Assembly (NCBI RefSeq): GCF_964355755.1
Contig: NC_092673.1
Location: 2,795,001 to 2,859,000, forward strand
Length of the DNA stretch: 64,000 bases
Source: Antedon mediterranea
Lineage: Eukaryota > Echinodermata > Crinoidea > Comatulida > Antedonidae
Reading direction: 5' to 3'
Below the pieces are notes generated by a model. That model saw nothing but the letters and a program-made list of their open reading frames with translations. It ran no database searches and was not told the origin of the DNA. Every line of letters starts with the position of its first letter. The stretch's first letter is position 1. Positions 25,201 to 34,755 of the stretch are shown here, in pieces. Made by a program: the position numbers and the translations under genes.

Positions 25201-25879
25201 TATGGCCGTGCTTAATATAGCGTTTGCACCACTCTGTATTTTTCTACGAAATCCACCGCCAACAGAAGACAAACAGGTAGGCCTATAATGTTTGGTAAAA
25301 TAATAATGTTTGTAGAATTGTTGTTGAATTAATGTTTGATGATGGTTTGCCCAATTAATTTACAGAAATGACTATACTGCCTAAAGGCCAATTTACACAG
25401 ACGAGCAGTAATACAATATAGAATCTATGTTATTCCTTAAGCTTGGTTCCCACTAGCGACGTAAACACGTTTGGCGTTATATTACAACACCAAACATTGT
25501 GCTTTCCCCCGCCTGCGTGAAATTAAACATACTATACGATGTTTGCAGCACTATTGCATCGTCGGTAATCCCCACTTTAATTCAGCACTTTGCGTCGATA
25601 CGTCGCCGGGTTACGTTGCGTCGCGTTCTAGTGGGAACCACGTTTTACCGTTACCGCTCGTCTGTGTAAATTGGCCTTAATACACTTGTTACAATTCCGA
25701 TAATGATTTTTCATTTCCTAATAGAATTTAGAATTATGTTGATATATTGAGAATAACTTATTACATTTTTTTTGCTTGATTATCACTTTTAGATGATTCT
25801 GATGAATGAAGAGATGCCAATTACGTACGTTACTTCGAAGCAAACCGACTACCAGGCGGTTGAAGGCGTAGAAAAATGA
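13249..25879 (+). CDS. SLC18A2-like (VMAT): Vesicular monoamine transporter (SLC18A1/A2-like)
   Basis: Fifteen coding exons: 13249-13375, 14553-14817, 16469-16527, 16884-16967, 19676-19768, 19980-20069, 20877-20984, 21293-21388, 22138-22216, 22736-22787, 24053-24116, 24382-24501, 24895-24940, 25189-25276, 25793-25879. All are GT-AG, phases close, about 485 aa. It is a proton-coupled major-facilitator antiporter loading monoamines into vesicles. TM1 has [14 protein letters not shown] with its Asp. The luminal loop has sequons NYS and NYT. TM2 has [18 protein letters not shown] with the family Lys. [26 protein letters not shown] and [19 protein letters not shown] follow. The sequence fits VMAT better than VAChT ([14 protein letters not shown]-type blocks). 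The acidic C-tail ends VEGVEK. A polyadenylation signal AATAAA lies at 25977-25982. Introns are loaded with satellites and MITEs, but no exon is damaged. Confidence 0.93.
13410..13596. mobile_element. MITE family C copy (intron 1 of transporter)
   Basis: AAGCTTGGTTCCCACTAGAA ... CTAGTGGGAACCACGCTAAAG. Nearly identical to 12270-12453 in the opposite orientation. Confidence 0.85.
13762..13914. mobile_element. Diverged MITE family C copy
   Basis: CTTGGTTCCTCCTACTAAGA ... GTGACGTGGGAACGTAAG with the internal GCTTGTGATTGGTCAATTCG block. Intron 1. Confidence 0.7.
14826..14990. mobile_element. Inverted-repeat element abutting the exon 2 donor
   Basis: CTGGACTGTATCTAGGCAAA... near 14829 is mirrored by ...TTTGCCTAAGATACTGGACC near 14981. 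The element begins within about 10 bp of the 5' splice site at 14818. Confidence 0.65.
15045..15330. repeat. Two direct copies of an about 85-bp unit
   Basis: AATACAAATCAATGCTTAGC... (about 15056) and AATACAAATCATTGCTTAGC... (about 15252), both running into CACTGATT. Intron 2. Confidence 0.7.
16140..16315. repeat. 62-bp tandem repeat, three copies
   Basis: Unit containing ATGCTGTGGGTATCAGTGGC, TGGATCTCAATGGAGATACA and AAGCACTGACAA, starting near 16148, 16210 and 16272. Confidence 0.85.
16330..16395 (-). other. Hammerhead-ribozyme-like motif
   Basis: On the minus strand, CTGATGA (complement 16392-16386) is followed by AGAGCTAGTGTTGGCC and then GAAA (complement 16369-16366). This is the order of a hammerhead core around stem II. 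The stem is imperfect (one mismatch, one G-U) with two extra bases. It could be a decayed copy from a Penelope-like or retrozyme element, or chance. Confidence 0.3.
17105..18893. repeat. 1.8-kb satellite, 22-bp unit, in transporter intron 4
   Basis: About 80 copies of CAGTACTCTGCGAGTTATTA-type units, with longer variants carrying TAGGCCTA insertions and alternation between TATATA and TTATTATA forms. The higher-order pattern (blocks of plain units between paired TAGGCCTA units) suggests segmental amplification. ORFs across it are repeat read-through. Confidence 0.95.
20143..20242. mobile_element. MITE family A fragment
   Basis: TCTACACTATTTCAAATGTG... with CATATCACTACCATATTTG. The right terminus is lost. 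Intron 6. Confidence 0.65.
20998..21182. repeat. Dispersed about 190-bp repeat, copy 1
   Basis: GATCAAAGGGTTTATCTGTG ... GCAGCCAGACATAAGATGAA ... AGGCGAGCTCAGTGTC. The same sequence occurs in opposite orientation at about 54262-54475 in the PYROXD2-like gene. It begins immediately after exon 7 of the transporter. Confidence 0.75.
21640..21982 (+). mobile_element. LINE-type 3' tail
   Basis: GC-containing 3' UTR (AAGGGGCGGGTTTCCCGCTG) followed by AATAAAATAAATAAAATAAA repeats, typical of a non-LTR retrotransposon 3' end. Intron 8. Confidence 0.45.
22800..23775. repeat. About 1-kb minisatellite in transporter intron 10
   Basis: About 30-35 degenerate 28-32-bp units, AAGATTCGTTCTATATCCCA plus CCCCTCCC. 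It starts just after the donor of exon 10, so an open frame runs from the exon through it; that frame is not coding. Confidence 0.93.
25070..25140. mobile_element. MITE family A, short internal-deletion copy
   Basis: AAAGCTCTGTTTACACTATC then TGTGATGTGCCCAAAT and a broken right end. Intron 13. Confidence 0.6.
25385..25680. mobile_element. Nested MITEs: family C inside a GGCCAATTTACA element
   Basis: The outer arms AAGGCCAATTTACACAGACG and its reverse complement near 25660-25678 flank a complete family C element (TTGGTTCCCACTAGCG ... CTAGTGGGAACCACG, 25443-25643). The family C insertion therefore postdates the outer element. Intron 14. Confidence 0.85.
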
Positions 25880-25976
25880 AAAACAGACAGATATTCTCTA
25901 ATATTAATTATTATCAAAATGGGTCGCTAAATAAAACAAATATGCCATAAATTATTTTTCATAGACTAAAACGTAG

Positions 25977-25982
25977 AATAAA
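25977..25982 (+). terminator. Polyadenylation signal of the monoamine transporter
   Basis: AATAAA about 100 bp after the TGA at 25877-25879. Confidence 0.5.
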
Positions 25983-27576
25983 GTAATTTTATCGATGTAT
26001 TTTTTTTTCTTTGTTGTTATTTAACCTTTTCAACCTTTAAACAAAACTATTCCATTATTTTGTATACGTTGACAAATTACTCACTTTTATTGCTGATCAT
26101 AAAAACAAAATATAGGTTAGTTAATTTTTTCCAAATACCAATACCCCGTTTATTGGATCAGTTTGAGACAATGTAAATATATTTTAACAGTAGGTAAATG
26201 ACCAGTATAACTTGGTAAAAACTACCGGATTACCAAATATCTATGGCCACGTTAATGAATGCTTAATGAGATGGCCTATCAGTGCTAGGAGGAAAGATGT
26301 TCCAATACTGACATTCGAAGTATATTTTTTGCTAATTTTACCTAAAAGCCGATGTATTCAGTATAGACCTTGTTACGCATGCGCATTAGAAGTCTGTGGA
26401 CAGATTTATTCAGGATGGATGCATATGTAGAAGAAAGCGAGCATGAAATGAAAAAATCGACAATAATTAGGAAAACAAATGAATGTAAGTGTACGCTTGA
26501 ATCACTGGTTGGTTCAAACATTGTCATGTAATTGTCTGTAAAATTATATGTATTCTCTATAATTTGTTTTCGTTATGTCAAGAACAGTAACCAAATAAAG
26601 TCAATCAAACAAAACATTTTCATTTATTATTTTAAGCGGCGCCTTATTTTACTTCTCGCATAGCGTCAACACACGGATATAAGTGGTGATAAAAGTGGTG
26701 TACAAGTGTTTTTACTGTGGATCTACTTAAGATTCGTTGGCTGTTTTCAATTGGAGGATATCAACTGATTAATAATACTCCTTGTTTCCTAAGTGAATGA
26801 TTCAAGATACAAAAAGAATACGTAATATTGATGGTAAGAGCAGTTTAATAAGCATTGGGTAATATCGAGTAACCTTGAAATAGAACAATCGTATTGTTTC
26901 ATTGTTTAAGAAAATCTTCGATTTAAAAACTGAATAACATACATCAATATTCTTAATTTAAAACACGTTTAGTTAATTATGTCGGGTCGATTTCTTTACA
27001 TTGAAATTCCCCGTCGTGAATAATACCACGTGGTCTAAAGAAAAGCAGTGGATTACATATCACTTCGATTTCGTTTTAAATAATTACATTTCAGCGGTAG
27101 ATTATTTCTGAATGGTATTTGTTTTTTGGTATTTACAACTGGTTCACTTAAATGTGAACTCTATAGATTCATCCCCACACCTAACGTTCGAGTTAAAGCA
27201 TAAAGCTATGATGATGGTGGAGGTTTTCTTTCTGTAGTAGATAATAAGATGATATTCAATGTAGATGTAGCCTAGAGAGTTAGGATCCGATCGATCCGTT
27301 CCTAACTGGTGGGAACCGGCGGGACGGAGTTGTCCGAATCCTCGAAACTACCACCGATTAATCATGGTAATACAATCATTTAGGCGTGTCTTTAATCAAG
27401 TGTCATCTGGGTTTTAAAATTGATAGTATGCTATTGGGATGATAGGCCTACTCAGGGATAAAACAAAGGAAATCGCTTAGATTTTAAGCGGACGTTTAAG
27501 TATGGGCTTGAGACGTTTAATAATGTAGACAATGCTTTGAGATCGCTCATTTTTACTCGGTTACAGGTTAGACAAG
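25983..27576. other. Intergenic spacer, transporter to collagen-neurotrophin gene
   Basis: AT-rich with no coding region. A second AATAAA at about 26594 could be a distal polyadenylation site. The 5' UTR and promoter of the next gene should lie in its right half; I could not place a TSS. Confidence 0.4.
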
Positions 27577-30500
27577 ATGGCCACAACATCATATATTCTG
27601 GTAAGATACACGATTTATGGTGTAAGTAGTTGTTTATAGTTAGTTTAGTAGTTAGATATATATTTTATTTAGGGTTTGAACTACTAAAGTGATCAAAATG
27701 AGTATACATTAATGTCGAGGCTATACTGTATATAGCTAGGCCTATTGTATTAACCACGTGACTATGTAGCGTCGGTTTATTTATAATATATATATATATT
27801 TCCTTTAGGCCTATATTTATAATAATGTAGACACTAATTTGTTCTTGAGCTATGGAGAAATTTGTACTCTGTATTATTTTTTCGGAAATAAAAGATGAAA
27901 TGAAATTAAAAATCGAAGGATACGGCGGACTGCGCATGTTATGTTTATTATTGTGTATTAATGTATACTTATTGTTTAGATGCTTCCAAAAGCTTTCCAA
28001 CTAATTTCCATTATGGACTGCACCTAATTTTACAGATACTTGCTTTGGTAATTTTTGCTGCTGCGGAAAGAGGCGATGTGGAGGTATCGCGCCGAGTAAG
28101 AGCTGCGTCCGATGTAGTTTTGAAATTTAAAGGATGTCGCATGTAAGTTGATATCAATACATTACACAATAACAAAGAGTTTATTTTTAATAATCTATTA
28201 GGCCTATCTGCTACTGTCAAAGTGTATCTTAAGCACTGTCTACACATATCAAACTTTATGTGACAACAAAATGTGGCTGATGATTTCATATGACTACCAT
28301 ATTTGGGCACATCACATTTTTTTGTCAAAAAGATTACCTATAAAAAACCAGTTCAACAGTTCCTAATCCCTTTGTTTTCACAGATTTAATGTGGAATGTT
28401 TACATTTGCAAGGAAACAACGAATAAGACTAGTACCTATTTATCGCGGTGATTGCGTTCCACATTTCATTTCATTTCATTTATTCCACATTTATTTAGTC
28501 ATCAATTACATTACATCATAATTAAAGTACAACTGAAAACAGGGATCCTGCATAAAAAAGCTGTAGCTTCGTTTTTTTGTAGAACCCTTCTACATAAGAA
28601 CAAGTATATAGAACTTAAATAAAACAAAGGTGTTGTTAAAAAATGTTCCATAGATATAATGATAACAGTTTCATCATTATTTCAATCCCTAAACACAAAT
28701 CTGGGTCAGAAAATAATAGTAACGATTAGATATACATAAATAATTTTCTTGTGATAGCATGGTATACTACTGTTAAGCATTTCCCTAAAGGGCAAATCAA
28801 ATACAAATATATAAACTGAAAGATACACAAATTATGATAAATAAGTTAACAAACGTTTCATAACTAAACAACTTTTTTCATTAAACATGCAATATATTTT
28901 GTAATAGATAACATAACAAAAAAATATGCAGAAAATAATGTAAATATATATATGAGATTCTGTAATTGTTGAATAAAGGTGGTAGTTAACCACAAAAGAT
29001 AAAAAAAAAAATAATAATAATTTTCTATTTATTTACTGATATATTTTTTTATTTTTACAGTACTAGTGACCAAGCAAAACTAATAACCGCTCTTTATGGG
29101 GAAATACTAAACGTTCCAAGAAGGACTGGGAGAAGCGTTCGTGCTGCTGGTCTATTTGGTGTCAGTAGCAGCTTACAGACAACGGATGAACCGACAGTGG
29201 AGCCAACAGCAAATGTAACAGGAAGTGAATCATTATTGGAAGCCAAAAATGCAACAGACGCACCTCAAGAAAGTCTACAAGACATCAACAAAACCAAAGA
29301 AGAGGCAGGACACGGCAATATAGAAACCAACTTGCAACGGCAAACAACGCCGAAACCAATCGATAACTACCAGGATCAGGATGGCGGGAATAACCCGTCT
29401 GGCAATAAATGGAGTTCTTGGAGTTCTTGGAGGACATGGTCAACGGGACAACAGGAACAACCACATAATCCAATAAATAACCAAGACCAAGGTGTAGACC
29501 AGAACCCGTCTGGTAATGATTGGAATTCCTGGAGGACATGGTTCACAGGGCAACAACAACCACAAACCGACCAAAGACCAGAGAGAGGACAGAACCCGTC
29601 TGGTAATACCTACTGGGAGACCTGGTCTACATATGGACAGCAACCAACTGGGAGCAAAGACCATGATTGCGAAAATGATAAAGAGCAGTCAGAGATAAAC
29701 AGAGGACAGGCGGCTTCACTAGGTCATCGGGTATCTGGAATACAGGGCCCAAGGGGAGAAAAAGGCGGGAAAGCTCCATCTAACTCTGACAATACTAGAT
29801 CAAGTTGGTGGAGGACATGGCAAGATCAAGGCACACAAGCGCCGTCTAATAGTCCAGAGCCATCAACAAGTCAAAGTCCATATCGTACTGCAAGGGCCAA
29901 TTGGTGGAGAACGTCTAATTGGCAATATGGTCCTACAAGCCAAGTATCAAATCAGAGGAGACAGGGAACACGAGACGGTCAAGGAACTTATTCAAGTAGT
30001 TCATCTTGGTCAAGTTGGTGGACAACTTCTACTGGACAACAAGGCCCTTCGGGTAGTCAAGGACGTAGAGGTACTCAGGGTAGTCAAGGTGGACAAGGAA
30101 CAAGAGGAGAACAGGGCCCGACTGGAAATCATGGACCTCAAGGCGGGCAAGGGCAAACAGGAAGACAGGGTTCATCAGGTAGACAGGGACCAAGAGGAAA
30201 CGAAGGACGGTCAGGTGACCAAGGTCCACGAGGCGTACAAGGACCGAGGGGAAGTCAGGGGCCATCAGGTGGTCAAGGAAGACAAGGACCAAGAGGAGGA
30301 CAAGGACCATCAGGTAGTCAAGGACCTAGTGGTAGCCAAGGACCTCAAGGAAGACAGGGTCCACATGGAGGTCAAGGACCTCAAGGAGGACAGGGTCAAC
30401 GTGGAGGTCAAGGACCCCAAGGAGGACAAGGGCCAAGGGGAGGACAAGGACCATCAGGTAGCCAAGGACCTAGTGGTAGCCAAGGACCTCAAGGAGGACA

Positions 30501-32140
30501 GGGTACACGTGGAGGTCAAGGACCCCAAGGAGGGCAAGGGCCAAGGGGAGGACAAGGACCATCAGGTAGCCAAGGACATAGTGGTAGCCAAGGACCTCAA
30601 GGAGGGCAGGGTCCACGCGGAGGTCAAGGACCTCAAGGAGGACAAGGTCCACGTGGAGGTCAAGGACCTAAAGGAGGACAAGGACCAAGGGGAGGACAAG
30701 GGCCGAGTGGTAGCCAAGGACCTCAAGGAGGACAGGGTCCACGTGGAGGTCAAGGGCCTCAAGGAGGCCAGGGTCCACGTGGAGGTCAAGGGCCTCAAGG
30801 AGGACAAGGGCCTCAAGGAGGACAAGGGCCTCAAGGAGGACAAGGGCCAAGGGGAGGACAAGGACCAAGTGGAGGACAAGGACCTCAAGGAGGACAGGGT
30901 TCACGTGGAGGTCAAGGACCAACTGGAGGTCAGGGAGCATCGGGTAATCAAGGACCACAAGGAGGACAGGGTCCACGTGGAGGTCAAGGACCAACAGGAG
31001 GACAGGGAGCATCGGGTAGTCAAGGACCTCAAGGAGGACAGGGAGCATCGGGTAGTCAAGGACCTCAAGGAGGACAGGGAGCATCGGGTAGTCAAGGACC
31101 TCAAGGAGGACAGGGAGCATCGGGTAGTCAAGGACCTCAAGGAGGACAGGGAGCATCAGGTAGTCAAGGACCTCAAGGAGGACAGGGAGCATCGGGTAGT
31201 CAAGGACCTCAAGGAGAACAAGGGCCCAAAGGAGGTCAAGGGGAATCAGGCAATCAAGGACCCAGCGCGAGACAAGGTTCATCGGTCATCCAAGGGCCTA
31301 CTGGACCACAAGGAGGTCAGGAAACACAAGAACCACCACGGGGTCGTGATTCGTCAACGAGCCAGACGACCAGGTACTCATGTTCTACAATAACTAAGAG
31401 CAAAACTATTACCAAGGGAAAAAACAAAAGTGGAAAATCAGTATCTGTATTTCAGGGAACACTTTCCGATGGAACGAAATGGTATCAGACCATAGACAAG
31501 ATAAAATGCAAGTAAGTAACCTGTAGTGACAATGATGAACACGTATCATTCACACCCAATAAGTTTCAATACCTGGTTAATATTTTACCTAAAATAATCT
31601 ATATATATTTAAAACAAGGCCATATACATGGCTGGATCATCAGTCGCGTGTTCAAATTTGAGTTAGTGTTTAACAACCGACCGACCGACCAACCAACATA
31701 GTGAGCTATAGCGTCTAAAAATAATTTTGATATGACATTTTTGGCAATTTCCATTGTTAGGCTACACATTGTAAACTATTAAACCAACTCTTTGCAAAAG
31801 AATGTCTTTGCACAGACACCAGAGATCTGGAACCAACCTCGTTCCATCCGTTACACTACATCCCTTTTTCAATTCAAATCTCTCTTGAAAACTCACCTAT
31901 GTTGCGTTGTGCAATGTTCGATATTATTATTTTTTTATACATTAAATTTCAAATTAAATTGTTATTTTTAACAGGGGTAGATGTGGTGCAAACGGACAAT
32001 CTAAATGCGCTGTTAAATACTGCTATCGACAGGTCTTGGTTTACACAGGCTGCGGAGACGCTCAGTTCGGCGTTAATCTAGAGTTTCAAGAGGTCAAACA
32101 ACCATGTAGCTGCATATGCAAAGACGATCGCTACCAATAA
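27577..32140 (+). CDS. Secreted collagen-like protein with C-terminal neurotrophin/Spaetzle-type cystine knot
   Basis: Exons 27577-27600, 28036-28142, 29061-31511 and 31975-32140 give 915 aa with consistent phases (0, 2, 2). Order: signal peptide (about 1-20, ALVIFAAA). Pro-region with basic pairs and one Cys (KFKGC). Trp-rich repeats at about 100-370 (SGNKWSSWSSWRTWSTGQQ type, about six). Roughly 140 Gly-X-Y triplets at about 372-797, mostly GPQ/GGQ/GPR/GSQ. C-terminal knot at 818-909. The knot matches neurotrophins: first Cys818, ITKGKNKSGKSVSVF, YQTIDKIKC860 (42 apart; 43 in NGF), YC877, then C905-S-C907 exactly 28 later as in NGF. Extra Cys 864, 872, 887 and 909 could add disulphides. Collagen triplets would trimerise, whereas neurotrophins dimerise. 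Receptor and role are unknown. An about 20-bp minisatellite follows the gene. Confidence 0.88.
28228..28332. mobile_element. MITE family A fragment
   Basis: GCACTGTCTACACATATCAA and TTTGGGCACATCACATTTTT. Intron 2 of the collagen-neurotrophin gene. Confidence 0.65.
28460..28560 (-). mobile_element. Possible LINE 3' tail (minus strand)
   Basis: CATTTCATTTCATTTCATTT reads on the other strand as a TGAAA-type simple tail following a UTR-like stretch. Weak evidence; only the tail is convincing. Confidence 0.35.
30043..31320 (+). repeat. Coding Gly-X-Y (collagen) repeat block
   Basis: In-frame 9- and 18-bp units (GGAGGACAAGGACC, GGTAGTCAAGGACCT). The last third is a near-identical 36-bp array (GGAGCATCGGGTAGTCAAGG...) between 30985 and 31210, showing recent in-frame expansion. 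The frame is kept throughout. Confidence 0.93.
31590..31715. repeat. Dispersed repeat with GACC tract, copy 1
   Basis: ATATACATGGCTG...CAGTCGCGTGTT ... ACCGACCGACC ... ACATAGTGAGCTATAG. A second copy lies at 35925-36005. Intron 3 of the collagen-neurotrophin gene. Confidence 0.75.
31795..31905 (+). mobile_element. LINE reverse-transcriptase C-terminal fragment
   Basis: One + frame reads ...PEIWNQPRSIRYTTSLFQFK followed by SLLKTHLC, typical of the C-terminal end of non-LTR reverse transcriptases. Intronic and truncated. Confidence 0.55.
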
Positions 32141-32455
32141 TAAGCCAGGATTATGGTGGGCTACATAGGGTGTGACTGATAATTCATATGATGCATTAAA
32201 GCGCGTACCATCGATGTACGATGCCAAGAGTTATCAACAACCGTTTCACAGTTTAATCTATTTGTTTGTAAAACATAATATGAAAACGAATGTAGTTTAT
32301 ACTATTTCATTTTAATCTCAACGTTTTGATCAACTTGTTTTATTTTGTATAATGATATGAATATGAATGAATGAAACAAAAATGCAAATACGGCCGTTCC
32401 CTACAAATTTAACGCATAATGAGCGTATTGTTTTAAAAAAATGACTCTTTGTATA

Positions 32456-32468
32456 TAAAATAAATAAA
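32456..32468 (+). terminator. Polyadenylation signal region of the collagen-neurotrophin gene
   Basis: AAAATAAATAAAG about 320 bp downstream of the TAA at 32138-32140. Confidence 0.45.
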
Positions 32469-32614
32469 GATTAAAAATGAAAAAAAAAAACACACAAACT
32501 ATTGCATTCTCTAGAATAATGACGATCACATGTATGAGGAAAGAATGGAAAGAATGAATGAATGAATGAACAAACAAACGAGTGGATGATACTAACAAAC
32601 GACTGGAAGAGAGG

Positions 32615-33497
32615 ACAGACTAATGGATGGAGCAGTGGCCAGGCCACTGGAAGAGAGGACAGAGAACTGAAAGAGAGGACAGACGACTGAAAGAGAGGAC
32701 AGACCACTGGAAGAGAGGACAGGCCACTGGAAGAGAGGACAGAGGACTGAAAGAGAGGACAGACCACTGGAAGAGTGGCCAAACCACTGCAAGAAAGGAC
32801 AGACGACTGAAAGAGAGGACAGACCACTGGAAGAGAGGACAGACCACTGGAAGAGAGGACAGAAGACTGAAAGAGAGGACAGACCACTGGAAGAGAGGAC
32901 AGACCACTGGAAGAGAGGACAGAAGACTGAAAGAGAGGACAGACCACTGGAAGAGAGGACAGACCACTGGAAGAGAGGACAGAGGACTGAAAGAGAGGAC
33001 AGACGACTGAAAGAGAGGACAGACCACTGGAAGAAAGGACAGGCCACTGGAAGAGAGGACAGAGGACTGAAAGAGAGGACAGACCACTGGAAGAGTGGCC
33101 AAACCACTGGAAGAGTGGCCAAACCACTGGAAGAAAGGACAGACGACTGAAAGAGAGGACAGACCACTGGAAGAGAGGACAGACCACTGGAAGAGAGGAC
33201 AGAAGACTGAAAGAGAGGACAGACCACTGGAAGAGAGGACAGACCACTGGAAGAGAGGACAGAAGACTGAAAGAGAGGACAAACCACTGGAAGAGAGGAC
33301 AGACCACTGGATGGAAGAGAGGACAGACCACTGGAAGAGAGGACAGACCACTGGATGGAAGAGAGGGCAGACCACTGGAAGAGTGGACGACGACTGGAAG
33401 AGAGGACAGACGACTTGCTTAAAGAGAGGACAGACCACTGGAAGAGTGGACGACGACTGGAAGAGAGGACAGACGACTTGCTTAAAGAGAGGACATA
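32615..33497. repeat. 20-bp minisatellite between the two neurotrophin-like genes
   Basis: About 43 copies of GGACAGACCACTGGAAGAGA with variants (GACGACTGAA, AGGCCACTGG). The unit has few stop codons, so long ORFs appear in several frames on both strands. None has a non-repetitive domain and I treat all as artefacts. Confidence 0.95.
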
Positions 33498-34205
33498 GGA
33501 TTTAAAATGCGTGTCAAAAATTGACGCGAACGAATAAAGATCCTCCATATTCCAGGTCTACAGTACACTACTATAGAATAACATTGTTTCCTTTGCAAGA
33601 GAAGCCTTTAGTCCTACGTATGTTACCTACAACTTTATCCGTAGGTTGTAAAGAAGTTCTTATTTGGATATCCATTCTTCAATACTTACCACAACATCGA
33701 GGGACTACACACAATTTACCACAAACTACGTCAACAATAATAAAGAAAAACATTAACACAAAATTCCAATTGATTTCCAGTCAGTCAAAACTGTTTCCGG
33801 CCTGTTTCCTAAAAGCATTAACAATAACAATTCGTGGTCAACGTATTTACGTCAGTAAGTATACAAAAAAGTGTCTATCCTCGCACCACGTGACTTCGAC
33901 AACCAAGTGGGACACTGTTACATTAATGTCTGTGACGTCATATCGACGAAACATTACTAATTTTAAATGCAATATTAAACTATTTTAATTTTACACATCA
34001 AGAATGATTTATAGTAATGGAAGAACGTGACTATATTTTTATATTACTTAATTTGATTGTGTGTGCTTAAAATAGGCTAAATGAAAATAAATATTAATCC
34101 TAACTACCACTATCGATTATAATTTATTGTATTACGTCACGTAAATTCCATTAGGAAAAAAAAAAAAAATTTTTTTCTAATTTGTTTTAGTAGGCCTACT
34201 AATAT

Positions 34206-34544
34206 TAAAGATATATTGTGCCCTTGAAAACAATAATTTAAAAAAAAGTTTTTGATAAATATGCCATTTTAATGTCACTAATATGACCAAAAGTTGGACC
34301 GAAAAAAAAATTGTCTTCTTGAAAATACTGTAACTTAAAGCAAAAAATAGTCAACGTGACGGGAAGTCAATGTTTTTTTTGGTTGAATTTAACCGTTTGT
34401 CTTTTTACAAGTGAAATCCCTTTTTTAAAATTTTGTTTTCTACAGAAGTGATTAATTTTATTTAAAACTGCGAATGGCCTATTCAAAGTCTTTTAAAACT
34501 CATTAACCTACATTTTTATGTTTTTGGGGGACAATACATCTTTA
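34206..34544. mobile_element. Inverted-repeat element family B, full-length copy
   Basis: Ends TAAAGATATATTGTGCCCTT and GGGGGACAATACATCTTTA are inverted repeats about 340 bp apart. The interior holds TGCCATTTTAATGT, AAGTGAAATCCC and AATGGCCTATTCAAAGTC. Related copies lie at 2096, 4448 and 60557. Confidence 0.7.
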
Positions 34545-34592
34545 GTAATAATAAAAATCCTGATTTGATTAAAACGCATTTTTATATTTAGG

Positions 34593-34755
34593 TTAAAGCT
34601 CTGTCTACACTATCAAACTTTTGTTCCAAAAAATGTGATGTGCCCATATATGGACACGATAATGTCATATCACACCATATTTGGATATATCACTACCATA
34701 TTTGGGCACATCACACTTTTGTTGTCAAACTAGTTTGATAGTGTAGACAGAGTTT
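34593..34755. mobile_element. MITE family A copy
   Basis: Full-length; AAAGCTCTGTCTACACTATC ... GATAGTGTAGACAGAGTTTA. Confidence 0.88.

Noticed and set aside
29927-31393. 488-codon + frame and long minus-strand frames over the collagen block
   Set aside because: Shadow frames of the Gly-X-Y repeat; the true frame joins spliced exons on both sides and ends in a Cys-knot.
31975-32140. IL-17 or noggin-type assignment of the C-terminal cysteines
   Set aside because: IL-17 also ends in CxC, but the 42-residue first spacing, KGK..V block, YQT..KC and YC-28-CxC fit neurotrophins better; a Spaetzle-like origin remains possible.
32471-33548. Three overlapping 270-320-codon ORFs on the minus strand and two on plus
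   Set aside because: All are frames of one 20-bp minisatellite that happens to lack stops.
33521-33988. 155-codon + strand ORF
   Set aside because: Non-repetitive but no recognisable motif, no start context or splice partners; composition like random AT-rich DNA. Left unannotated, would need RNA evidence.
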